Below are positions 9,170 through 17,794 of a DNA stretch of 64,000 bases, in pieces. The DNA is taken from NCBI RefSeq assembly GCF_019947135.1, contig NZ_JAGSHT010000027.1:23493-87492 (forward strand), written 5' to 3'. The position numbers and the translations under genes were made by a program. How positions within the stretch are numbered: the first letter of the stretch is position 1; every line of letters starts with the position of its first letter. The stretch is from Occultella gossypii (GTDB taxonomy: Bacteria > Actinomycetota > Actinomycetes > Actinomycetales > Beutenbergiaceae). The notes below the pieces were generated by a model. That model made no database searches, was not told where the DNA came from, and was given only the letters and a program-made list of their open reading frames with translations.

Positions 9170-9193
9170 TAGACTCGTCTCATCGTCAGACAA
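9170..9193 (+). promoter_or_regulatory. -10 box and GntR-type operator of the GntR gene
   Basis: A -10 box TAGACT (9170-9175) is followed near the expected transcription start by TCGTCAGACAA (9183-9193), a 10 of 11 match to the palindrome at 8255-8265. Its place at +1 suggests autorepression. No clear -35 is visible. Confidence 0.62.
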
Positions 9194-9210
9194 TCTCCCG
9201 AGGGGATCGC

Positions 9211-9891
9211 ATGAGCGCAGGGCAGTTCCAGCTGGGTCCGTCCTCGCTCACCGATGCCCTCTACGAGTCGGTCCGGAGCAGGATCATCAGCGGGGACATC
9301 GCCCCCGGTGAGAAGCTCACCGAGCAGCGGATCGCCGACGACTACCGGGTCGCGCGTCCGACCGCGAAGGCCTGCCTGGAGCGGCTCACCGCGCTCGGTC
9401 TGCTGCGCCGGTCCGCCCACAAGACGGCCGTGGTGCCCGAGCTCGACGAGGTCGACATCACCGACCTGTTCTTCACCCGCGAGATGTTCGAGTGCACGGC
9501 GGCGGACCGGCTGGCGCAGGCCCGGACCGTGCCGGAGGCGGCCCGCAAGGCGCAGACGGCGATCGAGTCCGCGGTCCGCGCGAAGGCCTTCGACGATCAG
9601 GTCGTGGCGGACATCGAGTTCCACTGGGCGCTCATCAACGCCGTGGACAGCCCCAGGTTGTCCCGGGTGTACGAGATGGTCAGTGGAGAGGTGCACCTGA
9701 CGATGGGGCAGTTCAAGGCGCACCGGCGCACCGCCCCGTCGACGGTGGCGGCCGAGCACGCGCTGATCCTGAAGGCGATCGAGGACGGCGACCGGGCGGC
9801 GGCCCGCGAGCAGATGGCGCACCACCTGCAGCAGGCACGGGACCGGGTCCTCGCCCAGGTGGTCGCCTCTCGCGAGGAAGCCCCGGCCTGA
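9211..9891 (+). CDS. GntR family transcriptional regulator (FadR/FCD subfamily)
   Basis: 226-aa DNA-binding regulator. Winged helix-turn-helix in the first 75 residues (SLTDALYESVRSRIISGDI, then EQRIADDYRVARPTAK as the recognition region, and LTALGLLRRS as the wing). The C-terminal all-helical FCD-type effector domain includes DLFFTREMFE and a His/Asp-containing core that commonly binds a metal and an organic acid. The ATG at 9211 follows GAGGGG and lies 17 bp after an operator-like site. Expected to sense a product of the locus, perhaps a small hydroxy- or keto-acid, and to control itself, the isomerase, the hydrolase operon and the importer through TTGTCNGACAA sites. Confidence 0.92.
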   Translation: MSAGQFQLGPSSLTDALYESVRSRIISGDIAPGEKLTEQRIADDYRVARPTAKACLERLTALGLLRRSAHKTAVVPELDEVDITDLFFTREMFECTAADRLAQARTVPEAARKAQTAIESAVRAKAFDDQVVADIEFHWALINAVDSPRLSRVYEMVSGEVHLTMGQFKAHRRTAPSTVAAEHALILKAIEDGDRAAAREQMAHHLQQARDRVLAQVVASREEAPA

Positions 9892-10025
9892 CCCGTCGGC
9901 CGACCGGGGACTCCCCGACTTGCATGGCCGGCCGGCCTGCGTAACGGTGGAACGGACCGAGGCGCACGCGTGCGGTTCTCCGCTGCCGTCGAGCGCCCCC
10001 ATCGAAGTCACGAGAGGGAGCCCCA

Positions 10026-10304
10026 ATGCTCACCCTGACCGAGAACGCCCAGTCCGCCATCAAGACCATCGCCACCGAAGCAGGCCTGCCGGACGACGGC
10101 GGGGTCCGGATCTCCATGGCCGAGAGCGGCACCGAGCTCGAGATGGCGTTGGCACCGGAACCCGCGGCCGGCGACGACGTCATCGAGAACGCCGGGGCCC
10201 GCGTCTTCGTGCCCACCGAGACCGCGGCCCTGCTCGCCGAGCAGGAACTGGATGCGGCGACCACCGAGCAGGGCACCGGCTTCACACTGCGCCAGCAAGG
10301 GTAG
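10026..10304 (+). CDS. HesB/IscA-like small protein lacking cysteines
   Basis: 92-aa protein resembling the HesB/IscA fold seen in actinobacteria (MLTLTENAQSAIKTI opening; GGVRISMAESG; ARVFVPTETAALL). Canonical IscA proteins carry three conserved cysteines that hold iron or a cluster; no cysteine is present here, so a scaffold role is unlikely without another ligand set. The ATG at 10026 follows GAGAGGGAG. It is a single-gene unit between the GntR gene and the SulP transporter; the space after it contains the GC-rich palindrome CCGCCGGCCGGCGG, a possible terminator stem. Confidence 0.8.
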   Translation: MLTLTENAQSAIKTIATEAGLPDDGGVRISMAESGTELEMALAPEPAAGDDVIENAGARVFVPTETAALLAEQELDAATTEQGTGFTLRQQG

Positions 10305-10382
10305 CGAACGCGCCCCCGTCGGCCGCCGGCCGGCGGGAGCACTACCCCGAACGGGGTGAGGTCTGAGCGCCGCGGCCGCGCG

Positions 10383-10388
10383 TAGAGT
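10383..10388 (+). promoter_or_regulatory. -10 box for leaderless SulP mRNA
   Basis: TAGAGT ends 8 nt before the ATG at 10397, and no ribosome site precedes the ATG. This placement puts transcription start at or beside the start codon. Confidence 0.6.
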
Positions 10389-10396
10389 CCGCCGCT

Positions 10397-12034
10397 ATGA
10401 CCTCCGCGACCACCGGTCGGCCGTCCTGGCTGTTGCCTACGCTCGCCGGGTACCGGCGGCGCTGGCTCGGCCGGGACGTCGTCGCCGGCCTGTCCGCCGG
10501 AGCGGTCGTGGTGCCGCAGGCGATGGCCTACGCGACGGTCGCGAACCTGCCCGTCCAGGTCGGCCTGTACACCTGCATCGTCCCGACGGCCGTGTACGCA
10601 CTGCTCGGCGGCAGCCGGGCGATGAGCGTCTCCACGACGTCGACGATCGCGACGCTGACCGCGACCACACTGGTCGCCGCCGGTATCGCGACCGGTGCCG
10701 GCGGCCCCGATGCCGCCCTCGGTTCGCTCGTGACGCTGACCCTGCTGGTCGGTGCCGTGCTGCTGGCCGCGCGGCTGCTCGGGCTGGGCGCCCTGGTGGA
10801 GAACATCAGCGGCGCCACCGTGCTCGGCGTCAAGATCGGGGTCGGGGCCACGGTCGCGGTCGGCCAGCTGCCGACGCTCCTCGGCGAGACCGAGAACGTC
10901 TCCGGTGCCGGGTTCCTGCGCGCACTGGTCGCGGTCGGCAGGGCGCTCAACGACGTCAACGGCCCGACGGCGGTGCTCTCGCTCGCGTCGATCCTCGCCC
11001 TGGTCCTGCTCAAGCGGTTCGCGCCCCGGGTCCCGGGGCCGCTCCTGGTCGTCGCGGCGGGCATCGTCATCGTCGCGGTCACCTCCGCCGAGGCCGCCGG
11101 GCTGCGGCTCATCGATCCGGTCCCGTCCGGGCTGCCGCGGCCGACCCTTCCCGAGCTCACCCACCTCGGCGCCCTCCTGCCGGGTGCGCTCGCGATCGCG
11201 GTGATGGCGTTCCTGGAGTCCGCGGCCGTGGCCCGGGGGATCCGCCGGGCGCCTGAGCCGGCGATCGACAGCGACGCGGAACTGCTCGCCGCGGGTGCCA
11301 CGAACGCTGCCGGTGCCCTGTTCGGCGCGATGCCGGCCGCGGGCGGGTTCTCCCAGAGCGCCATCAACCGGGGCGCAGGTGCCCGGTCGCAGGTCTCCGG
11401 CCTCGTCACGGTCGCCCTCGCCGTCGCCGTCGCGCTGTTCCTGGCCCCGGTCCTGAGCCTGCTCCCACAGGCGACGCTGGCCGCCATGGTCGTGGTCGCC
11501 GTCGTCGGGCTGATCGACGTCCCCATGCTGGTGCGGTGGTCGCAGATCAGCCCACCCGACTTCTGGATCGCGTTCGTGGTGGCCGTCGTCGGCCTGTCGG
11601 CCGGCCTGCTGGCGGCCGTCGGGGTCGGCGTCGTCGCGACCCTCGCGCTGGTGCTCCGAGAGATCAACACCCCGCGGCTGGAGGTGACCGAGTGGCGCGG
11701 CGGCGCTCTCGCGGTCCACCTCGGTCAGGGCCTCTACACGGCGAACGCCCTGGCGAACGAGCGCGCACTCGTGCACCTGGCCACGTCCCAGGACGAACCG
11801 GTGCGCGCGCTCGTCCTCGACGTCGAACGCCTCGACGTGGTCACCATGACCGTGCTGGACGCCCTCGCCGATCTCGACCGCGAGCTGGCGGGCCACGGCA
11901 TCGAACTGCACCTTGCCCGGCTGCCGGGCTCCGCCGTCGAGGTCGCTCGGCATGTGCCCTGGTACCAACAGGTCGCGGCAGCCGGCCGCGTCCACGACAG
12001 TGTCGAGGACGGACTGGCCGCCGCGGCGGACTGA
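10397..12034 (+). CDS. SulP family inorganic anion transporter with STAS domain
   Basis: 545-aa integral membrane protein of the SLC26/SulP family. About the first 420 residues are the transmembrane core, opening with RDVVAGLSAGAVVVPQAMAYA, the family's signature first helix. The C-terminal part (from about residue 430) is a cytoplasmic STAS domain (AVHLGQGLYTANA; RALVLDVERLDVVTMTVLDAL). Substrate is likely sulfate or another anion (bicarbonate cannot be excluded). It converges on the arylsulfatase gene (14 bp between stops), and the sulfatase-maturation gene is near, which makes sulfate the attractive guess. Predicted leaderless. Confidence 0.93.
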   Translation: MTSATTGRPSWLLPTLAGYRRRWLGRDVVAGLSAGAVVVPQAMAYATVANLPVQVGLYTCIVPTAVYALLGGSRAMSVSTTSTIATLTATTLVAAGIATGAGGPDAALGSLVTLTLLVGAVLLAARLLGLGALVENISGATVLGVKIGVGATVAVGQLPTLLGETENVSGAGFLRALVAVGRALNDVNGPTAVLSLASILALVLLKRFAPRVPGPLLVVAAGIVIVAVTSAEAAGLRLIDPVPSGLPRPTLPELTHLGALLPGALAIAVMAFLESAAVARGIRRAPEPAIDSDAELLAAGATNAAGALFGAMPAAGGFSQSAINRGAGARSQVSGLVTVALAVAVALFLAPVLSLLPQATLAAMVVVAVVGLIDVPMLVRWSQISPPDFWIAFVVAVVGLSAGLLAAVGVGVVATLALVLREINTPRLEVTEWRGGALAVHLGQGLYTANALANERALVHLATSQDEPVRALVLDVERLDVVTMTVLDALADLDRELAGHGIELHLARLPGSAVEVARHVPWYQQVAAAGRVHDSVEDGLAAAAD

Positions 12035-12047
12035 GGCGTGGGACGGG

Positions 12048-13547
12048 TCAGGAGTTGCCGGCGACGCTCTTGAGCTTCTGCATCACCTTGTCGATGGTGA
12101 ACGTCGCCGGTGCCTGCCGGGGCGGGAACTCGAGGAACGTCTTCAGCATCGACGCCACGAACGCCTGGGCCGGTACGAACAGGAAGATCCGGTCCAACAG
12201 CCAGTCCCAGTAGGTGTTGGAGGTGCGATCGGCACGCTCGAACGGGTCCGTCTTCAGATTGAAGAGTTTCGGCACCCGCAGCTCGACCCAGGGGTCGACC
12301 CATACCGCGAGCGTGCCCTCCGTGCGCTGTTCGAGGAAGACGATCTTCCAGTTGTCGAAGCGCAACGCCGTGAGGTCACCCTCGTCGGAGACGTAGAAGA
12401 ATGTTTTGCGTGGGCTCTCCGGTGCCGCCCCGGTGATGTAGTCGAGCTGGTTGTGGCCGTCGAGCTGCACGTGATAGTTCGTGCCGTTCAACTCGGTCCC
12501 GGCCGCCAGCCGTTCGGCGATGTCGGGGTCGCCGGCCGCGGCGAGCAGGGTGACGAACCAGTCGTTGTGGCTGACGATCCCGTTGAGGGTGGTCCCGGCC
12601 GGGATGTGCCCGGGCCAGCGCACCATGGCGGGCGACCGGTAGGCACCCTCCCAGTTCGAGTTCTTCTCGTTCCGGAACGGGGTCATCGCGCCGTCCGGCC
12701 AGGTGTTCATGTGCGGGCCGTTGTCCGTGGAGTACATGACGATCGTGTCCTCGGCGAGGCCGAGCTCGTCGATCAGGTCGAGCAGGTTCCCGACGATGTC
12801 GTCGTGATAGAGCATCGCGTCGTGGTACTCCGACTGCCAGCGGCCGGCCCGCCCCTTGTCCTGCTCGCGCACGTGCGTCCGGAAGTGCATGTGGGTCGCG
12901 TTGAACCACACGAAGAACGGCGTGTCATCCTCGGCCTTCGCGCGGATGAACTCGGACGCGGCGTCCCGGAACTCCTCGTCACAGGTCTCCATCCGCTTCT
13001 TCGTCAGCGGGCCGGTGTCCTCCACCCGCTGCGTCCCGTCTCCGTTCGCCCAGGAGTGGATGACGCCGCGCGGGCCGAACCGGTCACGGAAGTTGGGAAA
13101 CTCCTCGGGTGAGGGGTAGTCGGGGTGCTCGGGCTCCTCCTCGGCGTTGAGGTGGTACAGGTTGCCGAAGAACTCGTCGAAGCCGTGCATCGTGGGCAGG
13201 AACTCGTCACGGTCACCCAGGTGGTTCTTCCCGAACTGGCCGGTGGCGTAGCCCTGGGCCTTGAGCGCGGTGGCGATCGTGGGGTCCTCCGCGCGCAGAC
13301 CGATGTTCGCGCCGGGCATGCCGACCTTCGTCAGGCCGGTGCGGTACGGGTTCTGCCCGGTGATGAACGCGGCGCGGCCGGCGGTGCAGCTCTGCTCGCC
13401 GTAGTAGTCGGTGAACTTCACCCCTTCGTCGGCGACGCGGTCGATGTTGGGCGTGCGGTAGCCCATCAGCCCGTCGGAATACGTACTGAGGTTGGTGATG
13501 CCGATGTCGTCGCCCCAGATGATCAGGATGTTCGGCTTGTCTGCCAC
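12048..13547 (-). CDS. Arylsulfatase (type I, formylglycine-dependent)
   Basis: 499-aa sulfatase that hydrolyses a sulfate ester. Metal-site Asp13-Asp14 sit in NILIIWGDDIG. The maturation motif is CTAGR at 54-58, in which Cys54 would be oxidised to formylglycine; it is the CxAxR variant rather than the usual CxPxR. GKNHLGD and the YSTDNGPHMNTWPDG block supply further active-site residues. The GTG at 13547 is chosen over an ATG at 13613 because GGGAG precedes it and the protein then begins at the first beta-strand. No signal peptide is evident, so it is probably cytoplasmic. The formylglycine-generating enzyme gene is 1.2 kb away. Confidence 0.94.
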   Translation of the reverse strand: MADKPNILIIWGDDIGITNLSTYSDGLMGYRTPNIDRVADEGVKFTDYYGEQSCTAGRAAFITGQNPYRTGLTKVGMPGANIGLRAEDPTIATALKAQGYATGQFGKNHLGDRDEFLPTMHGFDEFFGNLYHLNAEEEPEHPDYPSPEEFPNFRDRFGPRGVIHSWANGDGTQRVEDTGPLTKKRMETCDEEFRDAASEFIRAKAEDDTPFFVWFNATHMHFRTHVREQDKGRAGRWQSEYHDAMLYHDDIVGNLLDLIDELGLAEDTIVMYSTDNGPHMNTWPDGAMTPFRNEKNSNWEGAYRSPAMVRWPGHIPAGTTLNGIVSHNDWFVTLLAAAGDPDIAERLAAGTELNGTNYHVQLDGHNQLDYITGAAPESPRKTFFYVSDEGDLTALRFDNWKIVFLEQRTEGTLAVWVDPWVELRVPKLFNLKTDPFERADRTSNTYWDWLLDRIFLFVPAQAFVASMLKTFLEFPPRQAPATFTIDKVMQKLKSVAGNS

Positions 13548-13713
13548 GGTGTGCTCCCTCGGATCGTCGGCGGGAAAGTCCCACCCCGATCGAATCACCG
13601 CACGCTGCCGCACAGATCATCCGTGCCGGGTGAGCCCGGGCCCCGCCGGGCACCCGTAGCGTCGGCGACCGAGGGCGGCCGGAGGATCCGTCCCGGACGG
13701 AAGGACACCCACG

Positions 13714-14667
13714 GTGACCGACTCCCTGCCTGCTCTGCCGTCCTGGCGGGACACCCCCACCCGGACGGCGATCAGCGAGTTCATCGCTGCCGTCACGGCC
13801 GAGGACGGCCCCGACTTCGTGCCACCCGAGGGCCGGGTCGCGGTCTTCGACAACGACGGCACGCTCTGGACCGAGAAGCCGATGCTGGTCCAGCTGCACT
13901 ACCTGCTCGAGCAGTGGAAGGTCGCCGCCGAGGCCGATCCCACCCTCGCCGAGACGCAGCCGTACCGGGCCGCCGTCACCGGGGACCTCGCCTGGCTCGG
14001 TGCCGCGGTCGACAAGCACTACGCCGGGGACGACTCGGATCTCGGCGCGATCATCGCCGCGGTGTCCGCCGCCAGCGCCGGAACGAGCGTCGAGGAGTAC
14101 GAAGCCTCGGTGGCGGCGTTCTTCCGGCAGGCGCGCCACCTGACCCTCGGCAGTTCCTACGCCCACACGGTCTACCAGCCGATGGTCGAGCTGGTCCGGC
14201 TGCTCGATGCCCACGACTTCCGCACCTACATCGTCTCCGGCGGGGAGCGTGACTTCATGCGGCAGATCGCGCAGGACTACTACGGGATCCCGACGCAGCG
14301 AGTGGTCGGCACCGGGCTCGGGATGGAGTACGACGCCGAGCAGAACGTGGTGCGCTACAAGGGCGCCTTGTCCTTCTTCGACGACGGCCCGGAGAAGCCG
14401 GTGCGGATCTGGATGCGCACCGGGCGGCGGCCGATCCTGGCCGCCGGCAACTCCAACGGGGACATCCCGATGCTCCGGTTCGCCCAGGGCAACCCGCGCA
14501 GCCTCGCCCTGCTCGTCAACCATGACGACGACACCGACCGCGGCGACATCCCCTACGCCAAGGGCGCCGAGAAGGCGATCGAGGCGGCGCCGGCACACGG
14601 GTTCACCGTGGTCAGCGTCCGCGACGACTGGTCGCAGGTGTTCCCGGCAGGCGACCAGCAGGCCTGA
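13714..14667 (+). CDS. HAD family phosphatase
   Basis: 317-aa haloacid-dehalogenase-superfamily hydrolase. Motif I is F-DNDGT-LW at 45-52 with nucleophile Asp46 and acid/base Asp48; motif II lies in TYIVSGGERDF; motif IV is AAGNSNGDIPML. The long insert between motifs I and II is a helical cap. GTG at 13714 with GGAAGGA upstream. Divergent from the arylsulfatase and convergent with the formylglycine-generating enzyme gene (56 bp between stops). HAD proteins of this kind are often annotated beside sulfatases, but the substrate is unknown; a role in the same sulfated or phosphorylated compound pathway is inference. Confidence 0.9.
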   Translation: MTDSLPALPSWRDTPTRTAISEFIAAVTAEDGPDFVPPEGRVAVFDNDGTLWTEKPMLVQLHYLLEQWKVAAEADPTLAETQPYRAAVTGDLAWLGAAVDKHYAGDDSDLGAIIAAVSAASAGTSVEEYEASVAAFFRQARHLTLGSSYAHTVYQPMVELVRLLDAHDFRTYIVSGGERDFMRQIAQDYYGIPTQRVVGTGLGMEYDAEQNVVRYKGALSFFDDGPEKPVRIWMRTGRRPILAAGNSNGDIPMLRFAQGNPRSLALLVNHDDDTDRGDIPYAKGAEKAIEAAPAHGFTVVSVRDDWSQVFPAGDQQA

Positions 14668-14722
14668 GGCGAGCCGGCCGCACGAGCCGGGTTCCGCCGT
14701 CGGGCATTCGCAAGAAACCGGC

Positions 14723-15634
14723 TCAGGCGTCCTTCGCGCAGCGGAACCCGATATGGGACATCCCGGTGTCCTCGGCCTGCGGCGAGCGCGCCGCGGGCCG
14801 GAACCGGAGGCAGTACTCCGGCGAGCACAGCTGCGACCCGCCCTTGAGGACCCGGCGGGGGATCGCGAACCCCTCCTGCGCGCTCGCGGTCGCGAGCAGG
14901 TTCGTGCGCTTGCCCGGGTCCACCGGGTTGTCCGACAGGCGCAGGTGCCGCGGCGTGTAGTAGTCCGACGTCCACTCCCAGACATTGCCGATCATGTCGA
15001 AGAGGCCGTAGCCGTTCGCGGGGTAGGAGCCGACCGGCGCGGCGTCCCCGACGCCCTGGTTGTCGTACGGGAAGCGCCCGAGCCATGTGTTCGCCTGTGC
15101 GACGCCGTCCGGGTAGGGCTCGTCACCCCACGCGAACCGCTCGCCGTCCGAGCCGCCGCGCGCCGCGTACTCGTGCTCGGCCTCGGTCGGCAGCCGTAGG
15201 CCCGCCCAGGTCGCGTACGCGGTGGCGTCCTCGAAGCTGACGTGGATGACCGGGTGGTCCGGGCGGCCGGCGACGGTGGAGTCCGGGCCGAACGGCCGAC
15301 GCCAGGACGCGCCCGGCTGCCAGCGCCACCAGTTCCGCCAGTTCCGCAGGTCGACGGGCCCGGCTGTCGGGGTGAAGACCATGGCGCCCGGCACCAGGTC
15401 CGCCGGGTCCGCGCCCGGGAAGTCCTTCGGGTCCATCTCGCGCTCGGCCACGGTGACGTACCCGGTCGCCTCGACGAAGCGCGCGTACGCGGCGTTCGTC
15501 ACCTCGTACCGGTCGATCCAGAACGGCCCGACCTCGCGGGAGTGCACCGGGCGCTCGTCGGGGTAGAACTCCTCGGAACCCATCAGGAAGGTGCCGCCGT
15601 CGAGGTGGACCAAGTCGTGGGTGGTGGCGGTCAT
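14723..15634 (-). CDS. Formylglycine-generating enzyme (sulfatase-modifying factor)
   Basis: 303-aa aerobic FGE that oxidises the motif cysteine of type I sulfatases to C-alpha-formylglycine using copper and O2. The N-terminal FGE-sulfatase fold begins LDGGTFLMGSE. Further landmarks are RLPTEAEHEYAARGG, FAWGDEPYP and NVWEWTSDYYTP. The two catalytic cysteines lie in GGSQLCSPEYCLRFR as Cys270 and Cys275, the exact five-residue spacing of characterised FGEs. The ATG at 15634 follows AAGGAG, and a -10 box TAGACT (15674-15669) gives a short leader. Its obvious local client is the arylsulfatase at 12048-13547. Confidence 0.96.
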   Translation of the reverse strand: MTATTHDLVHLDGGTFLMGSEEFYPDERPVHSREVGPFWIDRYEVTNAAYARFVEATGYVTVAEREMDPKDFPGADPADLVPGAMVFTPTAGPVDLRNWRNWWRWQPGASWRRPFGPDSTVAGRPDHPVIHVSFEDATAYATWAGLRLPTEAEHEYAARGGSDGERFAWGDEPYPDGVAQANTWLGRFPYDNQGVGDAAPVGSYPANGYGLFDMIGNVWEWTSDYYTPRHLRLSDNPVDPGKRTNLLATASAQEGFAIPRRVLKGGSQLCSPEYCLRFRPAARSPQAEDTGMSHIGFRCAKDA

Positions 15635-15668
15635 GACCGTGGGGCTCCTTCGCTGGGCGTCGGTCGCG

Positions 15669-15674
15669 AGTCTA
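15669..15674 (-). promoter_or_regulatory. -10 box for the formylglycine-generating enzyme gene
   Basis: TAGACT on the minus strand lies 34 bp before the ATG, giving a leader of roughly 28 nt that contains AAGGAG. No convincing -35 was seen. Confidence 0.5.
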
Positions 15675-15694
15675 GGGCGGCGGCCCCCGGTCGG

Positions 15695-17794
15695 TCAGGG
15701 CCCGACGGCGGTGCTCGCCTCGAGCGCGTCCCGCAGGTCCGCCGTGGTGCCGACGGGCAGGTCGCAGACGAAGCCGCGGCACACGTAGGCCGCGGACCCG
15801 CCGCGCAGCAGGGGCCGGTCGGCGAGCAGCGGGTGGGGCCGCGGGGCGGAGCCGGCCGCCGGGGCTGCGGACCCGTCTGCCGGCTGCCCGCCGGAGACCT
15901 CCGGCGGTCCGTACGCGAGCACCAGGCCGGGAGACGTGCCGGCCCGCGCGAGCCGGACCATCTCCGCGGCCACGTCATCGGTGCCGACCACCGCGACCTG
16001 GACCGGACCGGCCGCGGCCGCCTCGGCGACGGCGAGCGTCCAGCCCGCGAACCGGGCGTCACGCCGGGCCACCTCGCCACCGGCCGCGATCGCCGCATCG
16101 GCCTCGGCCCGCCACCGGCCGGTGAGCGCGGAGAACGTCAGCAGCGCCCCGGCCAGGGCCGACGTGCCGGACGGCTCCGCGTTGTCGCCCAGCCCACGCG
16201 GGCGGATGACCAGGGGCTCCGCGTCGTCGGCGGTGTCGAAGAAGCCGCCGGCGCCGTCGGTGAAGTGGGTCAGCGCGGTGGCGAGGAGCGCGTCGGCCGC
16301 GTCCAGCCAGCGCCGCTCGCCGGTGGCCTGGTGCAGGGCGAGCAGACCCTCGGCGAGATTGCCGTAGTCGTCGGCCACCCCGGCGGCCAGACCCGCGACG
16401 CCGTCGCGGGAGGTCCGGAGCAGCCGGGAGCCCGCGGTCGGCGCAGCCGGGTCCGCGGGGTCGGCCGCACCGGCGCTCGCCGCGTCCGGCTCGCCCGGCA
16501 CCACGTGCACCGCCAGCAGGAAGTCCGCGCACCGGCTCGCAGCGGCCACCCACTCGGGCCGCTCCAGCAGCGCACCCGCCTCGGCGAGCGCCGCGATCGC
16601 CAGGCCGTTCCAGCTCGTGACCACCTTGTCGTCGCGGGCCGGCTGCGGCCGTGCGGACCGGGCCGCGAGCAGCGCCGACCGCCAGGCGGGCCACTGCTCC
16701 GGCGGCTCGCCGAGCAACCGCAGCGTCGAGCGGCCCGCCTCGAACGTGCCCTCGGCAGTGACGCCCAACAGCTCGGCCGCAGCGACGCCGTCGGGCCCGA
16801 GGACCTGTTCCACCTCGGCAGGCGACCAGACGTACGTCAGGCCCTCCTCGCCGTCGGTGTCCGCGTCCAGCGCGGAGGCGAAGCCGCCCTCGGCGGTGCC
16901 GAGGTCTCGGAGCAGGAACTCGGCAGTCTCGGAGGCCACCCGCCGGGCCTGCTCGGAGCCGGTGGCCCGGAACAGGTGCAGGTACACGCGCAGCAGCTGG
17001 GCGTTGTCGTAGAGCATCTTCTCGAAGTGCGGCACCACCCAGGCCGCGTCGACCGAGTAGCGCGCGAAGCCGCCGGCGAGCTGGTCGTAGATGCCGCCGC
17101 GGGCCATGGCGGTGCAGGTCGCCTCGACCATCGCCAGGGCCCGCTCCGATCCGGTCCGGGCGGCGTGCCGGAGCAGGAACTCGAGGACCATCGACGGCGG
17201 GAACTTCGGCGCCGAGCCGAAGCCGGCCCGGCGGGGGTCGAAGTCGAGCCGCAGGTGCGCGACGGCGTCCGCGAGCTGGGACTCCTCGATCGGCATGGGT
17301 GCGCCGACGTCGGCCAACGCGCGCAGGTCGTCGGCGATCTTCGCGCCGCCGTCCACGACCGCGGACCGGTTGTCCCGCCACACCTCGGTCACGGCCTGCA
17401 GGAGCTGGAGGAACTGGGGCCTGGGGTAGTAGGTGCCGCAGTGGAACGGCTCGCCTGCCGGGGTGAGGAAGCAGGTCATCGGCCACCCGCCGGCGCCGGT
17501 CATCGCCTGGGTGGCCCGCATGTACACGGCGTCGATGTCCGGGCGCTCCTCGCGGTCCACCTTGATCGCGACGAAGTGCTCGTTGATCGCCGCGGCCACG
17601 GCGTCGTCCTCGAACGACTCGTGCGCCATCACGTGGCACCAGTGACACGCGGCGTAGCCGACGGACAGCAGGATCGGCACGTCCCGCTCCCGCGCCTGCG
17701 CCAGGGCTTCGGGACCCCACTCCTGCCAGTGCACCGGGTTGTCCGCGTGCTGTCTGAGATAGGGCGAGGTGCTTGCGGCCAGTCGATTCGCCAT
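15695..17794 (-). CDS. DUF255 thioredoxin-domain protein (YyaL/SPATA20 family)
   Basis: 699-aa cytoplasmic protein. The N-terminal thioredoxin-like domain (about residues 1-165) opens with NRLAASTSPYLRQHADNPVHW, and its redox-type motif is CHWCHVM in VGYAACHWCHVMAHESFED. The remainder is an alpha/alpha-barrel like N-acylglucosamine epimerase or glycosidase folds (GGIYDQLAGGFARYSVDAAW; HFEKMLYDNAQLL). Full length for the family. The ATG at 17794 is chosen because homology starts immediately; the frame is open 40 codons further. Biochemical function of the family is not established. Single-gene unit, divergent from the livJ-like gene. Confidence 0.93.
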   Translation of the reverse strand: MANRLAASTSPYLRQHADNPVHWQEWGPEALAQARERDVPILLSVGYAACHWCHVMAHESFEDDAVAAAINEHFVAIKVDREERPDIDAVYMRATQAMTGAGGWPMTCFLTPAGEPFHCGTYYPRPQFLQLLQAVTEVWRDNRSAVVDGGAKIADDLRALADVGAPMPIEESQLADAVAHLRLDFDPRRAGFGSAPKFPPSMVLEFLLRHAARTGSERALAMVEATCTAMARGGIYDQLAGGFARYSVDAAWVVPHFEKMLYDNAQLLRVYLHLFRATGSEQARRVASETAEFLLRDLGTAEGGFASALDADTDGEEGLTYVWSPAEVEQVLGPDGVAAAELLGVTAEGTFEAGRSTLRLLGEPPEQWPAWRSALLAARSARPQPARDDKVVTSWNGLAIAALAEAGALLERPEWVAAASRCADFLLAVHVVPGEPDAASAGAADPADPAAPTAGSRLLRTSRDGVAGLAAGVADDYGNLAEGLLALHQATGERRWLDAADALLATALTHFTDGAGGFFDTADDAEPLVIRPRGLGDNAEPSGTSALAGALLTFSALTGRWRAEADAAIAAGGEVARRDARFAGWTLAVAEAAAAGPVQVAVVGTDDVAAEMVRLARAGTSPGLVLAYGPPEVSGGQPADGSAAPAAGSAPRPHPLLADRPLLRGGSAAYVCRGFVCDLPVGTTADLRDALEASTAVGP

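Noticed and set aside
8222..9193. N-terminal extension of the 722-aa hydrolase frame across the isomerase gene
   Set aside because: Antisense to a convincing gene and across the promoter region; the ATG at 8221 has its own ribosome site.
9713..11995. 760-codon open frame antisense to the SulP gene
   Set aside because: High-GC shadow frame rich in Arg, Gly, Asp and Gln with no domain pattern; SulP on the other strand is clear.
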